Source: Chloroflexota bacterium (GTDB lineage: Bacteria; Chloroflexota; Dehalococcoidia; UBA1151; TMED-70). Taken from it: a stretch of DNA of 39,670 bases. The notes beneath the pieces are model-generated. The model ran no database searches. It was not told the origin of the DNA and saw nothing but the letters and a program-made list of their open reading frames with translations. This document shows positions 24,827 through 33,967 of the stretch, one piece after another (position 1 is the stretch's first letter; the number at the start of each line of letters is the position of its first letter). Position numbers and translations under genes: made by a program. Location of the stretch: NCBI GenBank assembly GCA_002711965.1, contig PASM01000018.1:41732-81401 (forward strand), written 5' to 3'.

Positions 24827-25993
24827 TCACTTCCATTTAACTTCTTTGTTTTCTAAATCTTTGATATATAGCCCTGCACCTTCTCTTCTAAACCAAGGCA
24901 TTTTTGGTTCTCTTCCATAGTCAGTATTTTGCATCTCTTTTAATTTATTTTCATCTACAACTAATCCAATACCTGGTGTATTATCCAAGTGGACAAATCC
25001 ATCATCTATATTATTGTTCCATTTAGAATATGCCTTTTCTCTTCCAGGATCTACGACTTCCATCATCAAATGATTAGGAATACTAGTTGCTATTTGAGCA
25101 TTATAGTTTCCTATACAATTCATAGTTGTAACAGGTAATTCATAAGCATATGCAAAATTTCCAATTTGCCTAAGCCCTGTGATGCCAGATTGATAAGAAC
25201 TAACATTTAAAATATCTACAGATTGATTATCTATAAGTGGATAAAAATCCCCGACATTATTAAGGTTTTCTCCAGTTGCTACAGCAGCTTTTATGTTTTG
25301 GGATACTAATTTGAGACCTCTATAATCCCATCTTCTAGCAGGTTCTTCTGCCCAGAAAATATCATATTTCTCTTCTATCTTATTAATTGTTTGAATTGCT
25401 TTTTTTACAGACCAATATTCGTTTGAGTCAATCATGATTCTAGGTCTTTTGAAATTTTTTGCTAAAGCTTCATAGACAATCCCAATTCTTCTCATATCAT
25501 CTTCAAATGATAACCCAATTTTCACCTTGCCTGAATCAACTCCGTTGTCTGACATTTTTTCAAAGAATTTAAATAATTCTTCATCAGATAGACAATAACC
25601 TATATCTGAAGCATATATTTTACATTTAGGGTCATCGCTGCCTAAAGTTTTCCATAGAGGTTCATCATTGATTTTTGCTTTAATATCCCATAATGCTATA
25701 TCTATTGCAGACAGCGCATTATGTACTTCTCCTTCATCTCCAGCTTTAAAGGTATATCGAATCATATTTTGCCAATGTGAAAAGGTTTCTCTAGGATCTT
25801 TGTTTTCAATAACTTTGAATAAATTTTCAACTTTATTATTACCCAAGGGAGCAACTCCAGAAATTCCTTCGTCAGTATCTATAAACAAAATGCTTGAAGA
25901 AATTAGATCATCTCCTTCTGGTCCATTTGAGTCTCCCAATGGTCTATCCATTTCTTCTAAATAAGTTTCTAGGCGGTAATCAATTATTTTCAT
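24827..25993 (-). CDS. Divergent enolase-superfamily protein lacking the His-Asp dyad (paralogue A)
   Basis: 388 residues. KxK is kept (Lys156, Lys158 in GKVKIG), as are the metal ligands Asp189 (DSNEYW), Glu216/217 (AEEPARRWD) and Glu242 (TGENL). The dyad expected near 264 and 290 is gone: QPD becomes NVS and the APHG His region becomes VTTMNCIG. One-base chemistry on the lysine side is therefore predicted, and the substrate is unknown. It is closest by eye to its upstream neighbour, sharing DSNEYW, EEPARRWD and other strings, so the pair is a tandem duplication. Its start overlaps the neighbour's stop by four bases. Confidence 0.85.
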   Translation of the reverse strand: MKIIDYRLETYLEEMDRPLGDSNGPEGDDLISSSILFIDTDEGISGVAPLGNNKVENLFKVIENKDPRETFSHWQNMIRYTFKAGDEGEVHNALSAIDIALWDIKAKINDEPLWKTLGSDDPKCKIYASDIGYCLSDEELFKFFEKMSDNGVDSGKVKIGLSFEDDMRRIGIVYEALAKNFKRPRIMIDSNEYWSVKKAIQTINKIEEKYDIFWAEEPARRWDYRGLKLVSQNIKAAVATGENLNNVGDFYPLIDNQSVDILNVSSYQSGITGLRQIGNFAYAYELPVTTMNCIGNYNAQIATSIPNHLMMEVVDPGREKAYSKWNNNIDDGFVHLDNTPGIGLVVDENKLKEMQNTDYGREPKMPWFRREGAGLYIKDLENKEVKWK

Positions 25994-27183
25994 TTCGAGC
26001 TCGCTTCTTTAATTTCATCTTCTGATGCCGGTACTTCATATAATCCTGCACCTTGACGTCTGCCATAAGGGCTTGGTCCAGATCTAGAGGATATTTGTTT
26101 TACCTTAGCCTTAGATAATTCTTCATAATTTATTGTGATTCCTAGTCCTGGTTTATCTCCTAGTTTTGCATAACCGTTTTCTATTTTTACATCCCATTCA
26201 TACACTTTGGTTTCAGGTTCAGGATGAGGAACTTCTACAGTTATGCAATTTGGAATAGCATTAGCTAAATGTGCATGAATAATTCCTGTTGATCCGCCTA
26301 ATGTGACTGGTAATTCTAGACCATACGCAGCATCTGCTATTTGTAAAGCACCAGTAATTCCTGTCATTCCTTGACTTACTTGGATTACATCTGCTGCTCT
26401 GTGATGAAAATAAGGTAAAAAATCTCCTAATGTGTCTAGGTTTTCTCCAGCACAAACAGGAGTTTTAAGTGCTTCAGAGATTTTTTTTAATCCTAAAAAA
26501 TCCCATCTTCTGGCAGGCTCTTCTATCCATCCTAAACTAAATCTTTCTTCCATTTCAGAAACTTTTCTTATTGTCTGTTTAGGAGACCAATATTCATTTG
26601 AATCAACATATAAAATAGGATTATTTGTATTTTGACTTATTGCTTCATTCATGATTTCTAATCTTTTCAAATCAGCATCTTGATCAAGTCCTACTTTGAG
26701 TTTTGCAGCCTTGAATCCATAATTTTTGGCCATTTTTTTATACCAATCACCTATTTCTTTATCACCCATAGGCAAAGCTATATCCGATGCATAAACATTA
26801 ACATCTTTCTTGCTTGCTCCTAAGGTTTTCCATAGAGGTTCATTGTTAATTTTTGATTTTAGATCCCAAAGTGCAACATCTAGAACCGAAATTGCATCAT
26901 TTGCAATTCCATCGTGTCCACCTTTGAAAAATTTCTCAACCATTTTTTTCCAGAGACTGTATACTGATTTAGGGTCATTACCCTTTATTATTCCTTCAAA
27001 TAATGATTGAATTTGAGGGATAGAGTTTCCTCCACCAATGGAAAGACCTATCAACCCTTCGTCTGTTATTAATTCAACAAGGCAAGATGCAGATTTAGTT
27101 CTCCCTCTTGGAGAATTTGCATCTCCCATTACTCTATCAAGTTCAAATTCGAATAAAGTTGTTTTTAGTTCAATAATTTTCAT
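25990..27183 (-). CDS. Divergent enolase-superfamily protein lacking the His-Asp dyad (paralogue B)
   Basis: 397 residues. Visible are Lys161/Lys163 (AAKLKVG), Asp194 (VDSNEYW), Glu221/222 (IEEPARRWD), Glu247 (CAGENL) and Asp265. The region of the usual Asp-His dyad reads IQVSQG and PVTLGGSTG, with no acid or His at those places. HAHLANAIPN follows, as in other MR-like proteins. The enolase fold and metal site are intact, so it should be active, possibly as an epimerase or dehydratase using a single Lys. It heads a five-gene run (two divergent enolases, the galactonate-type enolase, sulfite-oxidase-like, reductase). The Shine-Dalgarno before ATG 27183 is weak (GGAAA, far). Confidence 0.85.
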   Translation of the reverse strand: MKIIELKTTLFEFELDRVMGDANSPRGRTKSASCLVELITDEGLIGLSIGGGNSIPQIQSLFEGIIKGNDPKSVYSLWKKMVEKFFKGGHDGIANDAISVLDVALWDLKSKINNEPLWKTLGASKKDVNVYASDIALPMGDKEIGDWYKKMAKNYGFKAAKLKVGLDQDADLKRLEIMNEAISQNTNNPILYVDSNEYWSPKQTIRKVSEMEERFSLGWIEEPARRWDFLGLKKISEALKTPVCAGENLDTLGDFLPYFHHRAADVIQVSQGMTGITGALQIADAAYGLELPVTLGGSTGIIHAHLANAIPNCITVEVPHPEPETKVYEWDVKIENGYAKLGDKPGLGITINYEELSKAKVKQISSRSGPSPYGRRQGAGLYEVPASEDEIKEASSK

Positions 27184-27255
27184 TTTTTATATTTCCATAA
27201 TATCTCGGATAAATTCACTAAGGATTTATCTAGAGAAAAAGTTTATTATTTAATA

Positions 27256-29322
27256 ATGAATCATAATATACAAAAAGTTTTAAGTAATTTAGGCACATTT
27301 TCTAAAAGTTTAAGTGCTTATGCATTTATTTTATTGTTTTCATTTATTTTTCTAATCCAATCTGAAAATAAATTATTTGCAGATGATACCTCTAAGGTTG
27401 AAAAGATTTCGTTCATAGCATTTGATGTAAATTATGAAGATGAAATTGATTTTTCGTATTCAAAAGATATATTAACTCAAATAGTAAAATTCCATTCATT
27501 AGAATCAAATGAAACAATTTTTCTTCAACCTTATGGCCAAAAAAGCTATCCATATATAGAAATAAAAAAAGATGAAATAGATACACAAATTGATGACTTT
27601 TTCAAAAATTTACCTGATGAACCAGAGGAAATATCTTCAAATCATTACTTAGTGATTTCAGAAGGGTTTACTAAAATTGCAGAATTGATAGATACAAGTA
27701 ATTCAAATTTTTATATTATATCTAACTTGAACTTATCCGACTCAGAAAATTCTTCTGAAATTAAATTGAAAAATTTATCTGATTTATATCTTTCTTCAAA
27801 AATCAAATTGAATGTTATGTCTCTGCCTTCTTCAAATGCATCAGATAGAAATCTTTTTGAAAGTTATTCACTAAATACAGAGGGATATTTTATTGATTTT
27901 GAGTCTTCATCAGTACAATCATTTGTAAACTTCATGAAAATATTTATGAAACAACCGAAATCAATTTTACAAACAAATTTATCATCTAAGCCTCTTTCAA
28001 ACTTTGTAAATATTCCTCCTACTGTTAGTAATGTTAGGTTAGGGATTTATAGAGAAAACCCTGAAATAAATATTTCAATAATTAACCCAGATGGAATAGA
28101 ACTGAAACCTGATAATGATCTTTACTATTGGGATTTGGAAAAGATTTTATTTTTAGATATTAATAAACCTCAATCAGGGACTTGGACGATAATAACAACA
28201 GGGGAATCTGGCAGATTAGAAATCTTAAGTGATACTGAAAACCCTTTAAGATTAGAGACTCATGGTCAAAAAGTATATCCGGTAGGTTCAGAAATAGTGC
28301 TTGAAGTAGGGGCTTATATAGAGGATAAAATGATCAATATATCTGATGCTGAAATGCAAGTAAGAATTAGGGATAATCAAGGCACAGAAACAATTCAAAT
28401 CATGAACGATTTAGGGCAGAAAAATGATAAATTCTCTTTTGATGGAATCTATACTGCTAAGCTTCCTTCAATTAACGATCAATCTATTATAGATGTTGAA
28501 TATACCCTACAATGGAAAAACTTATCTACTCCCATTATAAAAAATGACCAAATTAAGATTGAGTTTTTCCCAGATTTAAATATTACTAAAATAATAGATT
28601 TGAGTGGTAAAACAAACAATGAATTTCTAGTTACGTCCTTTGAGACAAAAGTAAATAACTACCCCTTTTTAGTAGGATTAGATGAAATTAAGTACACATT
28701 GTCCTCTGATAATAAATATTCTTTTAGAATAGATCCAGTTAAACTCCAAGATACTGATAAATCATATGTTTTTAATATTTACATGTCGTCTGAAGAAAAA
28801 GTAAAAGACACTGTATTTATTGATTTAAACTTAAATACAATTTATTTAGAAGAACCATATGTAAGTATCTCAAAAAAATTACAGATTAATGTGAATACAA
28901 ATTATTTATATATATTTGGATTAAGATATTACTTTTGGATAGCTATATTTGGAATTTTGATGATAATTTCTTTGTTTATAATGAACAACTTAAGGCAAAC
29001 TAAAATTTCAGGATTTTTGACTGATGTTCAAAATAATATTATTGTTGATTTTTCTACTATTCGAAGGAATCCAATAGAAAAGTTTATTTTTCCCAAACGA
29101 ATAAAATTTGATTCAATAAAACAGCTTCCTTACTCAGGTGGATTCTTTGAGTTTGTTGATCAAAAAGTCTTTATGGAAATAAACCCAAAAGAAGGTGACC
29201 CAAATATTAGAATCAATTCTATACCAGCAAATGGAAGAAATGACATATCTGAAGGCCCATGGATAGGGTCATCAGGGAAACAAGTTAGATTTAAGAAAAC
29301 TGTTCCTTACTTAGAAATTTGA
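27256..29322 (+). CDS. Large single-pass envelope protein, unknown (vWA-like N-terminal region)
   Basis: 688 residues, not recognised. A signal or anchor segment lies at about 20-37 (AYAFILLFSFIFLIQ), and a second membrane helix at about 556-578 (FWIAIFGILMIISLFIM) leaves some 110 residues on the cytoplasmic side. The outer part begins like a von Willebrand A domain (ISFIAFDVNYEDE, later LVISEGFTKIAELI and NVMSLPSSNASDRN) but lacks a clear DxSxS metal site. Beta-rich repeats follow (VSNVRLGIYRENPEINISII, GTWTIITTGESG, VGSEIVLEVGAYI). Surface sensing or cell-envelope structure is conceivable. No Shine-Dalgarno is visible at ATG 27256. Single gene, convergent with the cyclophilin gene. Confidence 0.8.
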   Translation: MNHNIQKVLSNLGTFSKSLSAYAFILLFSFIFLIQSENKLFADDTSKVEKISFIAFDVNYEDEIDFSYSKDILTQIVKFHSLESNETIFLQPYGQKSYPYIEIKKDEIDTQIDDFFKNLPDEPEEISSNHYLVISEGFTKIAELIDTSNSNFYIISNLNLSDSENSSEIKLKNLSDLYLSSKIKLNVMSLPSSNASDRNLFESYSLNTEGYFIDFESSSVQSFVNFMKIFMKQPKSILQTNLSSKPLSNFVNIPPTVSNVRLGIYRENPEINISIINPDGIELKPDNDLYYWDLEKILFLDINKPQSGTWTIITTGESGRLEILSDTENPLRLETHGQKVYPVGSEIVLEVGAYIEDKMINISDAEMQVRIRDNQGTETIQIMNDLGQKNDKFSFDGIYTAKLPSINDQSIIDVEYTLQWKNLSTPIIKNDQIKIEFFPDLNITKIIDLSGKTNNEFLVTSFETKVNNYPFLVGLDEIKYTLSSDNKYSFRIDPVKLQDTDKSYVFNIYMSSEEKVKDTVFIDLNLNTIYLEEPYVSISKKLQINVNTNYLYIFGLRYYFWIAIFGILMIISLFIMNNLRQTKISGFLTDVQNNIIVDFSTIRRNPIEKFIFPKRIKFDSIKQLPYSGGFFEFVDQKVFMEINPKEGDPNIRINSIPANGRNDISEGPWIGSSGKQVRFKKTVPYLEI

Positions 29323-29979
29323 TTATTCATTTACTATTTTCACTTCATTTATAACTGTACCGGGTGCTGTATCTCTCATAGGATCACGTAGCCTAATACT
29401 TTTTACTATTTCCATTCCGTCAATTACTTTACCGAAAACAGCATGGCATGAAACTTGAATATTTTGACAATTCTTTTCATTATTCTGTTCATCAAATGCA
29501 TCTAAAAAAGGTACAGCCCCAAAAGTTATGAAAAACTGACTCCCATTTGTGTTAACTCCAGAATTAGCCATAGATAATATTCCTTCAGAATCATGACGTA
29601 AATCTACATGAAATTCATCATTAAACCTATAACCTGGATTGCCTGCTCCTGTTCCTGAAGGGTCTCCTCCTTGGGCCATGAATCCTGGTAGAACCCTATG
29701 AAAAGTAGTCTTGTTATAGTACCCGGATTTAGCTAAGTTTATAAAATTTTCTACTGTAAAAGGGACTTTGTCGTCATAAAGTAGAATTTTAAATTCTCCT
29801 ACCTCAGTATCAAAAATAGCAAAATATTCTTTTGATTGATCAATATTACCTGATGGAGGGCCTAGAGTTTCTGATGAAATTTTTTCATTAGTTTCTGAGC
29901 TCGAACAAGAAATCAATGCAAATAAAACAGCCACTAAGATCAGATAAGAGTTTCTAAATAATATTTTTTTTATTCCCAT
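29323..29979 (-). CDS. Cyclophilin-type peptidyl-prolyl isomerase lipoprotein
   Basis: 218 residues from ATG 29979, six bases after AGGAG. The signal peptide ends in a lipobox with Cys25 (ALISCSSSE). The catalytic cyclophilin domain runs from about 50: VPFTVENFINLAKSGYY, FHRVLPGFMAQGGDPSGTG with the catalytic Arg and Gln, SMANSGVNTNGSQFFITF, and HAVFGKVIDGMEIV. It should speed proline isomerisation during folding of exported proteins on the outer face of the membrane. It abuts the large envelope gene (stops adjacent) and is divergent from lipB across 45 bases. Confidence 0.93.
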   Translation of the reverse strand: MGIKKILFRNSYLILVAVLFALISCSSSETNEKISSETLGPPSGNIDQSKEYFAIFDTEVGEFKILLYDDKVPFTVENFINLAKSGYYNKTTFHRVLPGFMAQGGDPSGTGAGNPGYRFNDEFHVDLRHDSEGILSMANSGVNTNGSQFFITFGAVPFLDAFDEQNNEKNCQNIQVSCHAVFGKVIDGMEIVKSIRLRDPMRDTAPGTVINEVKIVNE

Positions 29980-30024
29980 CAATTTCTCCTATGTATATAT
30001 AATTTATTTGAACAATATTTAATT

Positions 30025-30762
30025 ATGATAAAAAAATCTAACTATATTCAAGCTTTTTTTCTAGGAAAGATTGACTATTTGTCAGCTATGCGCCTTCAAG
30101 AAAAAATAAATACTTTGGTATTTTCAAAAAAAATTAGCCAAACAATTCTTTTTTTGGAACACGATAATGTTCTTACATATGGATCAAGTGAAAAAATTTC
30201 AGAATCAGAAATAGATAAATTAAATCAATTTAATAATAACTTTACTCATGTCAAAACAAATAGAGGAGGGCAGATAACACTTCATAGTCCAGGTCAATTA
30301 ATTTGTTATCCCATAATTAATCTAAAAGAACACTTTAGTGGCGTTTTAGATTATGTGCAATTTTTAGAAAAAACAATTATTGAAACATTAAGTCACTATA
30401 ATATAAAATCTCATAGAGTCCAACAAAGAAGGGGTATTTGGGTAAATGGTGATCCTGATGAAAAATATTTAGAAAACATGAATCCATCTGGTGAAAAAAT
30501 AGCTGCACTAGGATTAAAAATAATTAAAAACGTAACTTTGCATGGATTTTCTTTGAATGTTGACAATGACTTATCTCTTTTTGATTCTATTGTTCCTTGT
30601 GGAATGAAAAATTTAAGGGTTAATTCAATAAATAATTTATTATCAAAAACTGTTGCTATTGAAGAAGTTTCTAAAAAAGTGTCATTAAAGATGAGTGAAA
30701 TTTTGCAAATACCAATAGTATTTAAATCTGATATTGAAAATGAAATAAGAATTTTGGAGTAA
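30025..30762 (+). CDS. lipB: Octanoyl-[ACP]:protein octanoyltransferase
   Basis: Moves octanoate from acyl carrier protein to lipoyl domains such as that of the E2 encoded at 6027-7304. 245 residues. The signature RGGQITLHSPGQ is at 80-91, catalytic Lys158 is in SGEKIAALGLKI, and Cys192 is in VPCGM. A small insertion (NGDPDEKYLENMN) precedes the Lys motif. No lipA is seen in the window. There is no evident Shine-Dalgarno at ATG 30025. Threonine synthase follows after four bases. Confidence 0.94.
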   Translation: MIKKSNYIQAFFLGKIDYLSAMRLQEKINTLVFSKKISQTILFLEHDNVLTYGSSEKISESEIDKLNQFNNNFTHVKTNRGGQITLHSPGQLICYPIINLKEHFSGVLDYVQFLEKTIIETLSHYNIKSHRVQQRRGIWVNGDPDEKYLENMNPSGEKIAALGLKIIKNVTLHGFSLNVDNDLSLFDSIVPCGMKNLRVNSINNLLSKTVAIEEVSKKVSLKMSEILQIPIVFKSDIENEIRILE

Positions 30763-30766
30763 AAAA

Positions 30767-31963
30767 TTGACTAGAACCCTAAGTACATTTAAACATTTGG
30801 AATGCTCATTAACTGGAGATCTCTTTCCAATAGATAGCCCAATGAGACTTAGCCCAAGTTCAGAAAAACCTCTTTTAGCAAGATATGATTTGAAAGAAGC
30901 TTCAAAAACTTTAAATCAAGAAAATTTATATAAAAGACGAAACGATATGTGGAGATATGAAGAAATCTTACCAGTTCTTGATGATGAAAATATCGTATCT
31001 TTAGGTGAGGGGAACACACCTTTTATGAAAATGAATAATTTATCTAAGAAGCTTTTAATAAATAACTTTTTTGTAAAAGATGAAAGTAATAATCCTACAG
31101 GGTCTTTTAAGGCAAGAGGCCTTTCAGCAGCAATTTCTAAAGCAAAGGAATATGGAATAAAAGGTATAGTTATGCCTTCGGCTGGTAATGCTGCAGGAGC
31201 AATGTCAGCATATGCTTCAAAATCACAAATGGAAGCTAATGTTTTCATGCCAAAGGATGCTCCATTGGCTAATAAAATGGAATGCATTGCTTTTGGGGCG
31301 AATGTCAAATTGGTTGATGGATTTATTTCAGATGCAGGTAAAGCTTCAGCTATAGAAGCTGAAAAAAGAAACTTATTTGATGTTTCTACATTAAAAGAAC
31401 CCTATAGAGTTGAAGGTAAAAAAACAATGGGACTAGAAATAGCAGAACAGATGAATTGGGAAGTTCCTGATGTGATAATTTATCCTACAGGAGGAGGTAC
31501 TGGGATTGTAGGTATTTGGAAAGCATTTCAAGAGTTAGAGCAAATAGGGCTAGTTTCTAATAAAAAACCCAAAATGGTGGTTGTTCAAGCTGAAGGATGT
31601 TCTCCTTTAGTTGATGCTTATGAGAAAGAAGAAAAATTTGCAAAACCTTTTGAAAATCCTAAAACTTTAGCTGCAGGAATGAGAGTCCCTATGGCAGTAG
31701 GAGATTTTATAATTTATGATATTTTGAAAAAAAGTAAAGGTACTGCAATAAGAATAAGAGATGAAGAAATGCTTGAAGGTGTTTCTTTATTAGCTTCAGA
31801 AGAAGGTATTTTTGCTGCTCCTGAGGGTGGTGCAATAGTGATGGCTTCTAAGAAATTAAGAGAAAATGGATTTATTAAAGACTCAGATAAAGTTGTGATT
31901 GTAAACACCGGATCTGCATATAAATATTTAGACATGATGGAATCTAAATTTTGGGGAGACTAG
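30767..31963 (+). CDS. thrC: Threonine synthase
   Basis: PLP-dependent fold-type II enzyme converting O-phosphohomoserine to threonine. 398 residues. The start is TTG 30767, about seven bases after GGAG. ECSLTGDLFP is the usual N-terminal element, with only one of the common cysteines. SLGEGNTPF is followed by the PLP lysine Lys115 (GSFKARG), PSAGNAAGAMSAYA, and the phosphate-binding PTGGGTGIVG. AAGMRVPMAVGD supports threonine synthase over threonine dehydratase, though related PLP enzymes share the fold. The stop TAG overlaps the convergent GNAT stop in the palindrome CTAG. Confidence 0.9.
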   Translation: MTRTLSTFKHLECSLTGDLFPIDSPMRLSPSSEKPLLARYDLKEASKTLNQENLYKRRNDMWRYEEILPVLDDENIVSLGEGNTPFMKMNNLSKKLLINNFFVKDESNNPTGSFKARGLSAAISKAKEYGIKGIVMPSAGNAAGAMSAYASKSQMEANVFMPKDAPLANKMECIAFGANVKLVDGFISDAGKASAIEAEKRNLFDVSTLKEPYRVEGKKTMGLEIAEQMNWEVPDVIIYPTGGGTGIVGIWKAFQELEQIGLVSNKKPKMVVVQAEGCSPLVDAYEKEEKFAKPFENPKTLAAGMRVPMAVGDFIIYDILKKSKGTAIRIRDEEMLEGVSLLASEEGIFAAPEGGAIVMASKKLRENGFIKDSDKVVIVNTGSAYKYLDMMESKFWGD

Positions 31964-32577
31964 ATTTTTTGTCCGTCCCATTCAATAACGTGACTTGAAA
32001 TTCCTTCAGGATAAGAGTTGTCATATTCATCAACTAAAAAACCCATAATTACAGAATTAAATCTTTTTCCATTTTTGGGTCTACTTTTTCTAAAAGTTCC
32101 TTCATGAACAAAGCCAATTTTTTTAAACAAATTAATTGCATTTTCATTAAATTCTGGAATATCAACCCAAGCTCTGTACAAACCTAAATTTAAGAAACTA
32201 TGCTCCAATAATGCCAATACAGTTTGTGTTCCAAAACCTTTGTGCCAATGATTTTTATCACCTATAAGAACAGAGATCTGAAAATCTCCCAATGACTCAT
32301 CAATAGATAATTGAGCTTCTCCTATATGATTTTCTTTATAATAAATAGAAAAAATTGATCTATGTGGTTCATGATGAGGATCATGAAAAACTTCATCCCA
32401 CTCTGCTTTTGATGCATTAAGCATATCTTTTGGTTCGTATCCTAAATGAGCAGATTTATCATATGCGTACTGCCCAAACCAGTTTTCATAAACATCTTTA
32501 TCGCTAATCCACTCAATTATTCTTGGAATGTCATCTCTGATGACATTCTTTAAGCTAACAAAATTATTATTTTTCAT
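31960..32577 (-). CDS. GNAT-family N-acetyltransferase (RimJ/RimL-like)
   Basis: 205 residues from ATG 32577. A longer frame from TTG 32658 would add 27 residues with no family similarity. FVSLKNVIRDDIPRIIEWISD is a typical GNAT beginning, and GDKNHWHKGFGTQTVLALLEHSF is the acetyl-CoA loop (pattern Q/RxxGxG/A). The segment LGLYRAWVDIPEFNENAINLFKKIGF matches RimJ/RimL acetyltransferases. It acetylates an N-terminus or a small amine; substrate unknown. It is divergent from the SelW-like gene (92 bases) and overlaps thrC by four bases at the stops. Confidence 0.88.
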   Translation of the reverse strand: MKNNNFVSLKNVIRDDIPRIIEWISDKDVYENWFGQYAYDKSAHLGYEPKDMLNASKAEWDEVFHDPHHEPHRSIFSIYYKENHIGEAQLSIDESLGDFQISVLIGDKNHWHKGFGTQTVLALLEHSFLNLGLYRAWVDIPEFNENAINLFKKIGFVHEGTFRKSRPKNGKRFNSVIMGFLVDEYDNSYPEGISSHVIEWDGQKI

Positions 32578-32599
32578 AAAACCATTTAAAAACGTTATG

Positions 32600-32630
32600 T
32601 TGATCTGTTTACCTTTTAAATGATTATAGT
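32600..32630 (+). promoter_or_regulatory. Possible promoter for selW-like gene and nuo cluster
   Basis: TTGATC (32600-32605) and TATAGT (32625-32630) resemble -35 and -10 boxes with a slightly long 19-base spacer, placing transcription about 30 bases ahead of ATG 32670. The same TATAGT box occurs ahead of the TPP riboswitch. Weak evidence in AT-rich DNA. Confidence 0.35.
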
Positions 32631-32669
32631 AAATTAAATTAGAAAGAGAATTATACAAAGGGGTTAAAT

Positions 32670-32942
32670 ATGGCAGATTGGAAAATGGAAGCTGAAATAG
32701 AATATTGTGTTCCTTGCGGGTATGCTAATCTAGCAGCTTGGATGACTAGTGAGTTGTTTCAAGCAGCAGGTACAGCAATAGCTATCTCGTTAAAACCTGG
32801 AACAGCTGGAGCATTCAAGGTAACAGTTGACGGAGAAGTTTTATGGGACAAAAAAGCTCAAGGCAAATCTCCTGATATTATGGAAGCAAAAGAGTTGAAA
32901 GCTAAAGTTATCAATAAACTTGAATCTTTAGCCAAAGTTTAA
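32670..32942 (+). CDS. SelT/SelW/SelH-family (Rdx) thioredoxin-like protein
   Basis: 90-residue Rdx-family protein with the redox motif CVPC at Cys13-Cys16 (EYCVPCGYANLAAW), the Cys version of the CxxU motif of selenoprotein W. GAFKVTVDGEVLWDKKAQGKSPD is the conserved second half. Probably a small thiol redox protein; partner unknown. AAAGGGG lies about seven bases before ATG 32670. It is 27 bases upstream of nuoA and may be co-transcribed with the complex I genes. Confidence 0.88.
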   Translation: MADWKMEAEIEYCVPCGYANLAAWMTSELFQAAGTAIAISLKPGTAGAFKVTVDGEVLWDKKAQGKSPDIMEAKELKAKVINKLESLAKV

Positions 32943-32969
32943 GATAATTATCTAAAATATCAGCTGTAA

Positions 32970-33368
32970 ATGGAACAAACTTACTTACAAGAATATAGCT
33001 TGTTGTTGATTTTTGTCGCACTTTCTATTTTGGTGCCGATTGGAATGCTAGCAGCAGCTAAATTTGGGACAAAATTTGGTATTACTCCAAGCAGATCAAC
33101 CAGTGTAAAAAAAGCTGCATATGAGGGAGGTCACCCAGCTTTCAGTGAAAAACCATCTCTTTTTAGCTTTGGATATTTTTACTATGCATTGCTATTTGTT
33201 GCTTTCGATGTAGAAACTGTTTTGATTTTTCCTTGGGCAGTAAGCCATGGTTTGATAACTGACTTTTGGGGCCTACTTCCCTTTTTAGGAATTCTAATTT
33301 TCTTAACGATACTTACAGTTTCGTTTATTTACGTATGGCTAAAGGGGTGCTTAGAATGGATAAAATAG
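32970..33368 (+). CDS. nuoA: NADH-quinone oxidoreductase subunit A
   Basis: 132-residue membrane subunit with three hydrophobic segments (about 8-30, 64-88, 98-122). The family core reads [20 protein letters not shown] and [15 protein letters not shown]. The Cys of the common YECG loop is Gly here. First gene of the nuo cluster; no Shine-Dalgarno is visible at ATG 32970, so it may depend on upstream translation. Overlaps nuoB by 13 bases. Confidence 0.93.
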   Translation: MEQTYLQEYSLLLIFVALSILVPIGMLAAAKFGTKFGITPSRSTSVKKAAYEGGHPAFSEKPSLFSFGYFYYALLFVAFDVETVLIFPWAVSHGLITDFWGLLPFLGILIFLTILTVSFIYVWLKGCLEWIK

Positions 33369-33964
33369 AAAGAATACCTCTAGATATATCTACTAAAGAT
33401 TTGGATAAAGAAGAGGGTGGATTGATTAATGAAATGAAATCTACCCATATTTCACCATTCCCAGAACCTGTTATTGATGGAAATGATATTGATAAAAATG
33501 TACTTGTATCCTCAGTCGATCAGCTACTTAACTGGGCTAGGAAATCTAGTATGTTCCCTCTTCAATTTGGTTTAGCTTGTTGTGCTTTTGAAATGATTGC
33601 GACTGCTATGTCTAGATTTGATATTTCAAGATTTGGTATGGAAGTTTTCAGAGCAACTCCCAGACAAGCAGATCTAATGATAGTAGCAGGTACTGTTACT
33701 TGGAAGATGGCTGTGCCATTACGGAGATTATACGATCAAATGGCAGAACCCAAGTGGGTTATTTCAATGGGTGTTTGTGCAACTTCTGGAGGGCCTTATT
33801 ATGAGAGCTATTCTGTTGTTCCTGGAGTAAATCATATTGTACCAGTTGATGTCTACGTGCCAGGATGTCCTCCTAGGCCAGATGCGTTACTGTATGGAAT
33901 TATGCAATTACATGAAAAAATTAAAAGATATAGCCTAACTGGCCAAAAAGCAGGAGATGTATAA
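33356..33964 (+). CDS. nuoB: NADH-quinone oxidoreductase subunit B
   Basis: 202-residue peripheral-arm subunit carrying the terminal [4Fe-4S] cluster N2, which hands electrons to quinone. Ligands are Cys75-Cys76 (ACCAFEM), Cys141 ([16 protein letters not shown]) and Cys171 ([11 protein letters not shown]). Start at ATG 33356 after AAGGGG; in-frame upstream codons would run further into nuoA and add no family sequence. It has an N-terminal extension of about 45 residues before the conserved core. Confidence 0.95.
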   Translation: MDKIERIPLDISTKDLDKEEGGLINEMKSTHISPFPEPVIDGNDIDKNVLVSSVDQLLNWARKSSMFPLQFGLACCAFEMIATAMSRFDISRFGMEVFRATPRQADLMIVAGTVTWKMAVPLRRLYDQMAEPKWVISMGVCATSGGPYYESYSVVPGVNHIVPVDVYVPGCPPRPDALLYGIMQLHEKIKRYSLTGQKAGDV

Positions 33965-33967
33965 ACA

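Noticed and set aside
24827..27183. Possible pseudogenes among the enolase duplicates
   Set aside because: Both frames are full length with intact metal ligands and KxK; missing dyad residues look like functional divergence.
32578..32658. Extended N-terminus of the GNAT protein from TTG 32658
   Set aside because: No Shine-Dalgarno and no family similarity in the added 27 residues; it would also intrude on the divergent promoter region.
33266..33355. Longer nuoB starting inside nuoA
   Set aside because: The extra residues are a frame-shifted read of nuoA; ATG 33356 has AAGGGG upstream and gives a normal protein.
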